A program made the position numbers and the translations under genes. Under the pieces are notes generated by a model. It ran no database searches. It worked only from the letters and a program-made list of their open reading frames with translations, and was not told where the DNA came from. Shown one piece after another: positions 16,900 to 26,145 of a DNA stretch of 64,000 nucleotides. Origin of the DNA: Frateuria_A sp051900415 (GTDB lineage: Bacteria; Pseudomonadota; Gammaproteobacteria; Xanthomonadales; Rhodanobacteraceae); the NCBI RefSeq assembly GCF_051900415.1, contig NZ_JBHZGL010000001.1, forward strand, positions 496,001-560,000, given 5' to 3'. Numbering within the stretch: position 1 is the stretch's first letter; the number at the start of each line of letters is the position of its first letter.

Positions 16900-18336
16900 T
16901 TACTCTCCCGCGCCGTCGTCGGCGAAGGCGCCCGGCGCGGAGCCGAAATCGCCATCGGCCTGCGCGGCCATGTAGGAGAACGTCGCGTACACCGCCACGT
17001 TCTGCGCGAGGTCCTTCGGGTCGATCTTGTCGAAGGTGTCGTTGGCGGTGTGGTGCCAGTCGAAGTAATAGGTGCCGTCCTGGGTCAGCGATAGCGCGGC
17101 CATGCCCTTGCCGTGCATCTGCGACAGGTCCGAGCCGCCGCCGCCGGGGCGCTTGGCGTCGTAGGCCACGCCGATCGGCGCCAGCACCTTGGCGATCTGT
17201 TCGATCGCACCGCGCGCTTGCGGCTTGACGCTGGCGCTCATGCGCCAGATCCGGCCCGAACCGAAATCCGACTCGGTGCCGAGCTGGAACTTGCGCACCT
17301 CGTCCGCGTGCTTCTCGGCATAGGCGCGACCGCCCCAGAGGCCCATCTCCTCGTTGGCGAAGGCGATCACGCGGATGGTGCGGTCGGGGCGCTGCGGCAG
17401 GTCGTGGATCAGCTTGGCCGCACCCATGGCGATGGCCACGCCGGCGGCGTCGTCGATCGCGCCGGTGCCCAGGTCCCAGGAATCGAGGTGGCCGCCGATG
17501 GCGACGACCTGGTCGGGGTACTTCGCGCCGGTGATCTCGCCGATCACGTTGGCGCCGGTGTACTCGCCCTCGATGCCGCAGTCGAGGTCCAGCTTCACCG
17601 TGACCGGCTTGCCGTAGCCGAGCGCGCGCTCGAGCTGGTCGGCGTCAGGGTTGGACAAGGCGGCTGCGGGGATCGACTTGGCCGGGTCGCGGAAGCCGGT
17701 GACGCCGGCATGCGGGGTGCGGCTCTGTGGATCGGTGCCGGCCGAGCGCAGCAGGAAGCCGGCAGCGCCCTTGGCCTGTGCGATCACCGGGCCCTGCGTG
17801 CGGATCGCCGAACCCATGCCGTAATCGTGACCGTCCTTGTGCCGCTGCATGCGAAAGCCGATGTAGACGATCTTGCCCTTCACGCGCGCCGGATCGGCGT
17901 CCTTCAAGGCATCCAGGCTGGGCAGGCGCACCACCTGTGCGGTCAGGCCGCCCTTGGGCGTACCCGGCGAGTAACCCAGCGCGGTCAGTACCAGCGACTG
18001 CGGGAAGGGCGAAACGATCGCGCCGCTCTCGCTATGGCGCACCCATTTGGGATAGGTGACCGGCTCGGTATAGACCTTGTCGAAACCCAGCTCCTTGAAC
18101 TTGGCCACCGCCCATTCCACGCCGCGCTGGTCCGCCGGACTGCCGGCCAGGCGCTGGCCCACCTCGGTGGTGAGCGACCTGGCGATGTGGTAGCCGGTGT
18201 CGTCCTGCATCGCCTTGTCGCGCAGTTGCTCGGCCGTCTTTACGGCTGCGGCGGGAATCGTGGTATTGGCAGCGCTGGCGATGCCGCTGGCCAGCAGCAG
18301 GCTGGCGGCGAGCAGGGTGAGGGAGGGACGGCGCAT
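16900..18336 (-). CDS. Secreted M28-family metallopeptidase
   Basis: A 478-residue exported zinc aminopeptidase of the M28 family. A signal peptide covers residues 1-22 (ends GIASA-A). The co-catalytic zinc site is evident: GGHLDSWDLGTGAIDDAAG (His and Asp ligands) and FANEEMGLWGG (catalytic Glu plus Glu ligand), with a later GGGGSDLSQMHGKG loop carrying further ligands. A PA-type insert may lie around residues 125-235. The upstream GGAGT supports the start. It presumably trims peptides in the periplasm or outside the cell. It is a single-gene unit, with repeats on both sides. Confidence 0.92.
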   Translation of the reverse strand: MRRPSLTLLAASLLLASGIASAANTTIPAAAVKTAEQLRDKAMQDDTGYHIARSLTTEVGQRLAGSPADQRGVEWAVAKFKELGFDKVYTEPVTYPKWVRHSESGAIVSPFPQSLVLTALGYSPGTPKGGLTAQVVRLPSLDALKDADPARVKGKIVYIGFRMQRHKDGHDYGMGSAIRTQGPVIAQAKGAAGFLLRSAGTDPQSRTPHAGVTGFRDPAKSIPAAALSNPDADQLERALGYGKPVTVKLDLDCGIEGEYTGANVIGEITGAKYPDQVVAIGGHLDSWDLGTGAIDDAAGVAIAMGAAKLIHDLPQRPDRTIRVIAFANEEMGLWGGRAYAEKHADEVRKFQLGTESDFGSGRIWRMSASVKPQARGAIEQIAKVLAPIGVAYDAKRPGGGGSDLSQMHGKGMAALSLTQDGTYYFDWHHTANDTFDKIDPKDLAQNVAVYATFSYMAAQADGDFGSAPGAFADDGAGE

Positions 18337-18434
18337 CGGGGGACTCCGCTTGGGATGAACGCCCGATTATTGGGGCCGCGGCAGGTAAGGGCGTAGGCCA
18401 GAAGTCATGTCGTCCTGGCAGGAGCGCCTACCCA

Positions 18435-18540
18435 CCTTTCGGCACCTTCCCCGCGTTCGCGGGGAAGGCTTGGGAACGAGGGGCCGCGTGATCCTTCCCC
18501 CGTTCACGGGGGAAGGTGCCCGAAGGGCGGATGGGGGAGG
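18435..18540. repeat. Nested double hairpin, CCTTCCCC-GGGGAAGG family
   Basis: One hairpin built on CCTTCCCCGCG/CGCGGGGAAGG and a second on CCTTCCCCC/GGGGGAAGG are enclosed by an outer pair (CACCTTCC / GGAAGGTGCC, with CCCGAAGGG). A second, very similar composite element lies at 58232-58341. It occupies the space between the divergent ends of mscL and the M28 gene. Confidence 0.8.
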
Positions 18541-18584
18541 CCTTGCGACGCCCCACCCGGGCAACGCCCTCTGCAGCGGTGACG

Positions 18585-18986
18585 CTACGCCCTGTTCTTC
18601 AACAAATCACGGATCTCGGTAAGCAAGACCACGTCCGGCGGCTGCACAGCCGGTTGGTCCTCCGGCTTGGGCGCCAGGCGGTTGATCGCCTTGACCAGCA
18701 GGAAGATCACGAAGGCGATGATCAGGAAGGTGATCACCGTGTTGATGAAGGCGCCGTACTGGATCGCCACTTCCGCCGTTTTGCTCGCCGGGTCGGCAGG
18801 CTTCAGCACCCACTTCAGGCGCGAGAAATCGACGCCTCCGGTGGCCAGGCCGATCGGCGGCATGATCACCTGGTCGACCAGGGAGCTCACGATCTTGCCG
18901 AACGCGGCACCGATGACCACGCCGACGGCCAGATCGATCACGTTGCCGCGCATCGCGAATTTCTTGAATTCCTGCAACATGCTCAT
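18585..18986 (-). CDS. mscL: Large-conductance mechanosensitive channel MscL
   Basis: A 133-residue channel that opens under extreme membrane tension to release solutes after osmotic downshock. The N-terminal amphipathic segment and TM1 are conserved (QEFKKFAMRGNVIDLAVGVVIGAAFGKIVSSLVDQ). A periplasmic loop and TM2 (residues ~78-98, FINTVITFLIIAFVIFLLVK) follow, then the C-terminal helical bundle LLTEIRDLL. E. coli MscL is 136 residues. The start at 18986 is preceded by GGAGG with ideal spacing. It is monocistronic. Confidence 0.97.
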   Translation of the reverse strand: MSMLQEFKKFAMRGNVIDLAVGVVIGAAFGKIVSSLVDQVIMPPIGLATGGVDFSRLKWVLKPADPASKTAEVAIQYGAFINTVITFLIIAFVIFLLVKAINRLAPKPEDQPAVQPPDVVLLTEIRDLLKNRA

Positions 18987-19032
18987 GCCACGTCCTCCGG
19001 TTTGAAATGGGATGACCGCAAAGCGTGCTGGA

Positions 19033-19719
19033 TCAGGTGATCCGCCCGTCCAGCACGGCAAAGCCTTCGAGCTCGGCGTGGAAGCGGTCGCCGCGATGCA
19101 ATGCGGCGACGCCCGCCGGCGTGCCGGTGAACAACAGGTCGCCGGGCTTCAGCTCGAACAGTTTGGACAGGGCCGCGATGATCGCCGGCACGTCGTGCAC
19201 CATATCCTTGAGCGTCGCCTGCTGGCGCAGCACGTCGTTCACTTCCAGGCTGAGCCGCGTCTGCGGGCCGGGTTGGCCCTGCTCGGCGGGGCGCAGCGCA
19301 GAGACCGGCGCGGAATGGTCGAAGGCCTTGGCCACGTCCCAGGGGTGGCCCTTGGCCTTGGCCTGCGCCTGCAGGTCGCGGCGGGTCAGGTCCAGCCCCA
19401 CGCCGTAGCCGAAGATCAGCGTTTCGGCCAGGTCGCGGGTGAGGTCGCGGCCGCCGCCGGCCAGTGCCACGACCATTTCCACCTCGTGGTGCAGTTCGGC
19501 GGTGGCGGTGGGGTAGAGCACGTCGGCGCCGTCGGTGACCACCGCATCGGCCGGCTTGCAGAAGAACATCGGCTGTTCGCGGTCGACCGTGGCGCCCATC
19601 TCGCGCGCGTGGTCGGCGAAGTTGCGGCCGATGCAGAAAATGCGGCGGACCGGGAAGCGGTCGTCGCTGCCGAGCACCGGCAGGCTGGGGATTGCGGGGG
19701 GCGGGATGGCATAGCGCAT
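19033..19719 (-). CDS. Fumarylacetoacetate hydrolase (FAH) family protein
   Basis: A 228-residue single-domain FAH enzyme of the YcgM/FAHD1 type. The family acts on acylpyruvates or oxaloacetate. Conserved motifs include the CIGRNFADHAREMG start of the FAH fold, FFCKPADAV, the metal-binding HHEVEMVVAL (His-His-Glu-x-Glu), YGVGLDLTRRDLQ, and FTGTPAGVAAL near the end. The ATG at 19719 gives the usual length. It is divergent from a broken MocR regulator gene, 178 bases away. The exact substrate cannot be told from sequence. Confidence 0.9.
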   Translation of the reverse strand: MRYAIPPPAIPSLPVLGSDDRFPVRRIFCIGRNFADHAREMGATVDREQPMFFCKPADAVVTDGADVLYPTATAELHHEVEMVVALAGGGRDLTRDLAETLIFGYGVGLDLTRRDLQAQAKAKGHPWDVAKAFDHSAPVSALRPAEQGQPGPQTRLSLEVNDVLRQQATLKDMVHDVPAIIAALSKLFELKPGDLLFTGTPAGVAALHRGDRFHAELEGFAVLDGRIT

Positions 19720-19897
19720 GCGCGCGAGCCTAGCAGACCGCATCGTGGGGCTGGCAAAAAGTCCCGTGGTGGCCGTTGCCTGCCCAAGGCGATTCATGCG
19801 GGCTTGCGCGCGGAATTGCTGGTAAATATCGAGGGGCTTCCGCCCATGCGACCGGTTTTGGTCGCTCGATCGGCCGGGGGCCAGGAGGGGGAGCACC

Positions 19898-21394
19898 ATG
19901 CCGGGCAGGACCGTGGGAAGGGAACCGATCTACATGCAGGTCCATGAGGCGATCCGCCGGACATCGAGCGCGGGCGCTTCCGTGTCGGCGCCCGGCTTCC
20001 GGGCAGCCGCTCGATGGCGGTCACGCTGGGTGTGTCGCGCACGGTCGTGTTGATGGCCTACGAGCAGCTGGAGGCCGAGGGTTACGTCCCGACGCAGGGC
20101 GGCTCGGGAACCTACGTGAGCGCGGCAGCCATCGAGGCACCGTCGCCGATCGAGACCGAAGGGAACCCGTCGGCGAGTCGGGCGAACATACCGTTCTCGC
20201 GTTTCGCGCGTTGCCTGGCTCTGCCGACGCAAACGCCGACGGAGCACGAGTACTGCACTGCGGACGTGATCGATCTTTCGCTGCCGCGCGTGCGTTCGGA
20301 CGCGCGCAGCCTCAAGCACTGGCGCCAGACCGTGGCGAAGCTGGTGCGCCGGCGCAGCGTGCCGGACTATCCCGTGCTCGAGGGTGCGCCGCCGTTGCGC
20401 GCGGCGGTGGCGCGCTATCTGCGCATGGAGCGCGGCATCGTGGTCGATCCGCAAGAGGTGGTGATCGTCAGCGGCACTCAGCAGGCACGCGACCTCATCG
20501 CCCGGGTGTTGCTTGACGAAGGTGCCGTCGCGGGCGTCGAGGACCCCTGCTACTGGGGCGTGCGCCACACCTATGCCGCCTCCGGTGCGCGCATCGTGTC
20601 CTGCGCGGTGGACCGACAAGGGCTCGACATCGACACGCATGCCCACGCGTTGCGTGATGCACGGTTGATTTCGGTCGGTGCCTCCTTCCAGTACCCCACC
20701 GGCACGGTCGTGCCGATGGCCCGCAAGGAAGCGCTGTTGCGCTTTGCCTACGCCCGTGCGACCTGCTTGGTGGAAGACGACTTCGATTGCGAGCACCGTT
20801 TCGGCGTGCGCGCCTCGCCCTCGCTGTGGAGCATGGACCGGCAGGGCCGCGTGATCTACATCAGCAGCTTCGCGCGCGGTCTACCCCGCGCTGCAGCTGG
20901 GCTACATGCTGGTGCCGGGCTGGCTGCGCGAGAAGATCCTCGCCGCCAGGTGGCTGGCCGACCGTGGTTGCATGTCGATGCAGCAGCATGTGCTGGCCGC
21001 ATGCATCGAAGATGGCCAGTACCTGCGCGACATCCGGCGCATCAACAACCAGCTGGTGCCGCGCCACCGTGCCTTGCGTGACGCGTTGAAGAGGCATTTG
21101 GGCGACGCGATCGAGGTGGCGGGCGAGGGCGCGGCCGGTACCCTGTTCGCGCGCCTGCCCGGGTTGCCCGGCGAGTGCGCCGACGGGCTGCTCGTCGAGG
21201 CACTGGCCCGCGGGGTGCGACTGCGCTCGGGCGCGGCGCTGCATGCCGCGCCGCCGGCGCACGTCACGCTGGTGCTCAATTAGGCCACCTTGTCCGAGGC
21301 CACCCTGAAGGCCGCCGCGGCGCGCCTGGCGCAGGCGGTCGACGCCGTCGCCACGCGCCGCGAGCATGCAGGCGGGGGCCGCGTCGCTGCCTGA
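19898..21394 (+). pseudogene. Decayed MocR/PdxR-type regulator (GntR HTH + aminotransferase fold)
   Basis: The remains encode a GntR winged helix (MPGRTVGREPIYMQVHEAIRR, then VSRTVVLMAYEQLEAEGYV) fused to a fold-type I aminotransferase domain (VIVSGTQQARDLIARVL, SFQYPTGTVVPM, EDDFDCEHRFG). Three lesions break it. A one-base loss near 19960 follows the start, a second frameshift lies near 20880-20884, and a TAG at 21281-21283 interrupts the last ~37 codons, which stay open to TGA 21394. The PLP lysine motif (usually TFSKT) reads SFARG, so the lysine also appears lost. A strong AGGAGG site still precedes the ATG. Sequencing error could explain one lesion but hardly all. Confidence 0.82.
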
Positions 21395-21508
21395 GCCCGC
21401 CACGCCCGAGTGACACCTGTCATTGCCGATGGCTGATGGCGCGGCCTGCCGCGGAACGGCGGGTTGCCGCATCTTCTGCTCTCGTGAAATGGACGATGGA
21501 ATCGGGAC

Positions 21509-22741
21509 GTGGACAACGGAGAACTGCTCAGGCAGCTGAAGATCGACCGCGGCGACCGTGAAGCGGTAAGCACCGCGCCCGTGCGCTGGCCGTGGATCGC
21601 CGGCGCGGTGGCGCTGGTGCTGCTGGCGTTGGGCATCGGCGGCTGGTGGATGTTCGCCAACCGGCCGCTGGTGGTGCAGACCGCCGCGGCCGCGGCGCCC
21701 GGCGGCGCCGAGGCCGGGGCGGTGCTGCAGGCCACCGGCTACGTCACTGCACGGCGCCAGGCGACGGTCTCGGCGCAGATCACCGGCACGCTCACCGACG
21801 TGCTGATCGAGGAAGGCGACCACGTCACCAAGGGCCAGGTGCTGGCTCGACTGGAGGACAGCGCCTACCGCGCCAATCTCGATGCCGCCCAGGCCAGCGC
21901 CCGCGCAGCGCTGGCGCAGGTGGGCCAGCTCCAGGCGCAGCTGATCCAGGCCCGGCACGATGCGGCCCGGCAGGACGCGCTGGTCGGCCGCGGGCTGGTG
22001 GCGAAGCAGGCGGCCGAACAGGCGCACACCCAGGTCGACGCGCTCGCCGCCCAGCTCAACGCGCAGCGCCGCCAGGCCGAGGCCGCGCAGGCGCAGGCGC
22101 AGGTGGCCCAGGTGGATTTCGACTACACCGTGGTGCGCGCGCCGTTCGACGGCGTGGTCACCGACAAGGCCGCGCAGGTCGGCGAGATCATCTCGCCGCT
22201 GTCGGCCGGCGGCGGCTTTACCCGTACCGGCGTGGGCACGATCGTCGATATGGATTCCCTCGAGGTCGATGTCGACGTGAACGAGGCCTACATCGGCCGC
22301 GTCAAGCCGCACATGCCCGCTGAGGCGGTGCTGGACGCCTATCCGGATTGGCACATTCCGGCCCACGTCATTGCCATCGTCCCCGCCGCCGACCGCGGCA
22401 AGGCGACGGTGAAGGTGCGCGTGGCGCTGGAGAACAAGGACCAGCGCATCGTGCCGGACATGGGCGTGCGCGTGTCGTTCCTGGAAGCGCGGCCCAAGGC
22501 CGCCGCGCAGGCAGCGCGCGGCGTGCTGGTGCCGGCGGCGGCGATCGCCCGGCGCGACGGGCACGAGGTGGTGTTCGTGGTGCAGGGCGAGCGCGTGCAG
22601 CAGCGGCCGGTGCAATCGCAGGCACGCGGGGACCAGCGCCTGGTGTCCGAAGGCGTGCAGCCGGGCGAGACGGTGGTGGTGTCGCCGCCGGCCGAACTGC
22701 GCGACGGCACCGCCATCACGGTCGAAAACAAGTCTTCCTGA
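21509..22741 (+). CDS. MacA-like periplasmic adaptor of ABC exporter
   Basis: A 410-residue membrane fusion protein. A short cytoplasmic N-terminus precedes one transmembrane helix (residues ~29-50). Lipoyl half-motifs (SAQITGTLTDVLIEEGDHVTKGQVLARLE and VVRAPFDGVVTDKAAQVGE) flank a long Ala/Gln-rich coiled coil (~115-205). The ABC ATPase and two permeases downstream make this the adaptor of a MacAB-like exporter, not an RND adaptor. The start is GTG 21509; no in-frame ATG lies close upstream. A palindromic repeat separates it from the ATPase gene. The substrate is unknown. Confidence 0.9.
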   Translation: MDNGELLRQLKIDRGDREAVSTAPVRWPWIAGAVALVLLALGIGGWWMFANRPLVVQTAAAAAPGGAEAGAVLQATGYVTARRQATVSAQITGTLTDVLIEEGDHVTKGQVLARLEDSAYRANLDAAQASARAALAQVGQLQAQLIQARHDAARQDALVGRGLVAKQAAEQAHTQVDALAAQLNAQRRQAEAAQAQAQVAQVDFDYTVVRAPFDGVVTDKAAQVGEIISPLSAGGGFTRTGVGTIVDMDSLEVDVDVNEAYIGRVKPHMPAEAVLDAYPDWHIPAHVIAIVPAADRGKATVKVRVALENKDQRIVPDMGVRVSFLEARPKAAAQAARGVLVPAAAIARRDGHEVVFVVQGERVQQRPVQSQARGDQRLVSEGVQPGETVVVSPPAELRDGTAITVENKSS

Positions 22742-22754
22742 ACGTCGAATCCCT

Positions 22755-22829
22755 TGTAGGAGCCCGCGTGCGGGCGATGCTTTCCGGGTGGGTTGGAGCA
22801 AAGGCATCGCCCGCACGCGGGCTCCTGCA
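22755..22829. repeat. REP-like palindrome, TGTAGGAGC family
   Basis: Inverted 26-base arms (22755-22780 and 22804-22829) have one mismatch. It lies between the adaptor and ATPase genes of the ABC exporter, ending 36 bases before the ATPase ATG, so it may affect the relative expression of the two. Confidence 0.9.
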
Positions 22830-22865
22830 GAAAAAACCGTTCTTCCGATCACCTGGAGAAAGCCC

Positions 22866-23552
<687 letters not shown>

Positions 23553-23563
23553 AGGAGGCTCGC

Positions 23564-24730
23564 ATGAAATACCTGCACCTGATCTGGGCCGCGCTGTGGC
23601 GGCGCAAGACGCGCACCATCCTCACGCTGGTATCGATCCTGGCGGCGTTCCTGCTGTTCGGCATGCTCGATGGCGTGCGCACCAGCTTCGCCAACGCGGG
23701 CAAGAGCGCCGCCGGCGCCGAGCGCCTGCAGACCGGCTCCAAACTTTCCTTCATCGAAACCCTGCCGCAATCGCTGCAGGCGCGCATGGAGCAGGTGCCG
23801 GGCGTGAAGATGGTGGCCTACGCCAACTGGTTCGGCGGCGCCTACCAGGATCCGCACAACCAGATCTTCACCTTCGCGGTGAGCGACAACTACGTGGACA
23901 TGTACCCGGAGGTCGCGGTCTCGCCGGCTGAGCGCAAGGCGTTCGAGCAGACGCGCACCGGCGTGCTGGTCGGCGACCTGCTGGCGAAGAAGTACCACTG
24001 GAAGGTGGGCGACAAGCTGCCGTTGCAGTCGAACATTTTTCCCAACCGCGACGGCAGCAAGAACTGGAGCTTCGACATTGTCGGCGTGATGCATTCGGCC
24101 AAGCCGGACGACAAGCAGATGCTCCAGGGCGGCATCCTGATGCACTGGAAGTATTTCGACGAGTCCAACCCGTACAACCGTGGCCGCGTGGGCTGGTACG
24201 TCACTCGCGTGACCGACGCCAGCCAGTCCGACCGGGTGGCCAACGCGATCGACGCGCTGTCGGCCAACTCGGACCACGAAACCCGGACGATGACCGAGCA
24301 GGCCGCGTTCGCGCAGTACATCAAGCAGATGGCTGACGTCGGCTTTATCGTCATCTCGATCATGGGCGCGGTGTTCTTCACCCTGCTGCTGCTGACCGGC
24401 AACACGATGGCGCAGGCGGTACGCGAGCGCACCTCGGAACTGGCCGTGCTCAAGACGATCGGCTTCTCCAGTACGAGCGTGCTGGGCCTGGTGCTGGCCG
24501 AGTCGGTGGCGCTGGTGCTGCTGGGCGGCGTGCTGGGCCTGGGCCTGGCCGCGCTGCTCGGTCCGGTACTCAGCGCCGGCAGCGGTGGGATGGTCAGCAT
24601 GCCGCCAGTGCCGGCGAGCAGCTGGGCGATCGGCGTCGCGCTGATGCTGGCGATCGGCCTGCTGGTCGGCGTGCTGCCCGCGATGCGCGCGATGCGCCTG
24701 AACATCGTCGATGCATTGGCCGGGCGCTAA
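23564..24730 (+). CDS. ABC exporter permease 1 (FtsX/MacB_PCD)
   Basis: A 388-residue permease with the MacB topology. An N-terminal TM (residues ~14-36) is followed by a large periplasmic MacB_PCD-type domain (~45-260) and three C-terminal TMs (~265-290, ~315-345, ~350-375) of the FtsX domain. GAAGGAGG precedes the ATG. It pairs with the next permease, probably as a heterodimer served by the single ATPase. In this family the periplasmic domain handles the substrate and passes force rather than moving the substrate across the inner membrane. No cargo can be named. Confidence 0.91.
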   Translation: MKYLHLIWAALWRRKTRTILTLVSILAAFLLFGMLDGVRTSFANAGKSAAGAERLQTGSKLSFIETLPQSLQARMEQVPGVKMVAYANWFGGAYQDPHNQIFTFAVSDNYVDMYPEVAVSPAERKAFEQTRTGVLVGDLLAKKYHWKVGDKLPLQSNIFPNRDGSKNWSFDIVGVMHSAKPDDKQMLQGGILMHWKYFDESNPYNRGRVGWYVTRVTDASQSDRVANAIDALSANSDHETRTMTEQAAFAQYIKQMADVGFIVISIMGAVFFTLLLLTGNTMAQAVRERTSELAVLKTIGFSSTSVLGLVLAESVALVLLGGVLGLGLAALLGPVLSAGSGGMVSMPPVPASSWAIGVALMLAIGLLVGVLPAMRAMRLNIVDALAGR

Positions 24731-24740
24731 GGAGAAAGCC

Positions 24741-26057
24741 ATGAAATCGTTTCTGCGTGGAATCCTGCTCGCCCTCGTGGTGGTGGCGAGCATCGTGGCC
24801 TGGGCCGCGCTGCCCTGGCCCGTGTTGCTGGCGCTGGCGGTGCTGTTCCTCCTGTGGATGCAACTGACCCGCGCCGGCCGGCAGGCCGGTTCGGCCACCA
24901 GCGTGGGCGTGAGCACGCTGCCCCAGCGCATCGGCTCGTCCTCGGTGGTGGTGGTCGGCATCGCCGGCGTGGTGGCGGTGCTGGTGTCGCTGCTGGCGAT
25001 GGGCGTGGGCTACAGCGAGGCGCTGAGCAACAGCGGCAGCGCCGATACCGCCATCGTGATGCGCGGTGGTTCGGCCTCGGAAGTTTCCTCGGTACTCGAA
25101 CACGACGCCATCGTCGCCATCGCCGAGGCGCCGGGCATTGCGCGCGACAAGGCCGGCAAGCCGATCGCCTCGCCCGAGCTGGTGGTCGCGGCCAACCTGC
25201 CGCTCAGCGACGGCAGCGGCGACGAGGGCAGCGTGCAGTTGCGCGGCGTGGGCGACCAGGCCTGGGCAGTGCGCCCCGAGGTGAAGATCATCGCCGGGCG
25301 CACGTTCAAGCCGGGCCTGCGCGAGCTGGTGGCCGGCAAGGGCGCGCAGCGCCAGTTCGCGGGACTGGCGCCGGGAAGCCAGATCAAGCTGGGCAGCCAG
25401 ATGTGGACGGTGACCGGCATCTTCGCCTCCGGCAACGCCACCGATTCGGAATTGTGGAGCGATGCCGACGTGGTCGCTTCGGCGTACCGGCGCGGCAGCA
25501 GCCGCACCTCCGTGTTCGCCCGGCTGACCGGCGCCAACGCCTTCGACGGATTCAAGGCTGCGCTCAAGGGCGACCCGCGCCTGCAGGTGGACGTGGAGAC
25601 CACCCTCGACTACTTCAGCAAGCAGTCCGAGCAGACCAGCCAGGCGATCAGGATCATCGGCATCGTGGTGGGCGTGATCATGGCGATCGGCGCGGTGTTC
25701 GGCGCGCTCAACACCATGTTCGCCGCGGTCGCCGGGCGTGCCCGCGAGATCGCCACGCTGCGCGCAATCGGGTTCCGCGGCACGCCGGTGGTGGTCGCGG
25801 TGATGCTCGAAACCATGCTGCTTGCGCTGGTCGGCGGCGTACTGGGCGGGTTGCTGGCGTGGCTGGCGTTCAATGGCTTCGCGGCCTCGACGCTCGCCGC
25901 GGGTACCACCGCGCAGATGAGCTTCCAGTTGCACGTGACGCCGGCCCTGCTCTGGACGGGGATCAAGTGGGCGCTGGCGATCGGCTTCATCGGTGGCCTG
26001 TTCCCGGCCGTGCGCGCGGCACGGCTGCCGGTGACCACGGCACTGCGCGAGTCGTGA
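24741..26057 (+). CDS. ABC exporter permease 2 (FtsX/MacB_PCD)
   Basis: A 438-residue permease, the second of the pair. Two closely spaced N-terminal hydrophobic segments (residues ~5-37) and a third (~70-95) precede the periplasmic domain. Three C-terminal TMs (~305-330, ~350-380, ~395-420) match FtsX. The extra N-terminal hydrophobic hairpin distinguishes it from permease 1. AAGGAG precedes the ATG, 10 bases after the previous stop, so all three ABC genes are one transcription unit. A perfect 27-base palindromic repeat follows. Confidence 0.9.
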   Translation: MKSFLRGILLALVVVASIVAWAALPWPVLLALAVLFLLWMQLTRAGRQAGSATSVGVSTLPQRIGSSSVVVVGIAGVVAVLVSLLAMGVGYSEALSNSGSADTAIVMRGGSASEVSSVLEHDAIVAIAEAPGIARDKAGKPIASPELVVAANLPLSDGSGDEGSVQLRGVGDQAWAVRPEVKIIAGRTFKPGLRELVAGKGAQRQFAGLAPGSQIKLGSQMWTVTGIFASGNATDSELWSDADVVASAYRRGSSRTSVFARLTGANAFDGFKAALKGDPRLQVDVETTLDYFSKQSEQTSQAIRIIGIVVGVIMAIGAVFGALNTMFAAVAGRAREIATLRAIGFRGTPVVVAVMLETMLLALVGGVLGGLLAWLAFNGFAASTLAAGTTAQMSFQLHVTPALLWTGIKWALAIGFIGGLFPAVRAARLPVTTALRES

Positions 26058-26065
26058 GCCCGGAA

Positions 26066-26137
26066 ACGTAGGGTGGGCTTCAGCCCACCATCCCCTCTCG
26101 CGAACGGGTGGATGGTGGGCTGAAGCCCACCCTACGT
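26066..26137. repeat. Perfect 27-bp inverted repeat, GTAGGGTGGGCT family
   Basis: Arms 26066-26092 and 26111-26137 are perfect reverse complements, with 18 bases between. It sits between the convergent ABC permease and AtoE genes and could end transcription from either side, although no T-run follows. Relatives occur at 60614-60683 (one mismatch), 43766-43828 and 16804-16891. Confidence 0.93.
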
Positions 26138-26145
26138 GTCCGCCG

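Noticed and set aside
19898..21394. Three separate small genes in the MocR region
   Set aside because: The fragments together make one MocR protein in order and orientation, so they are remnants of one gene.
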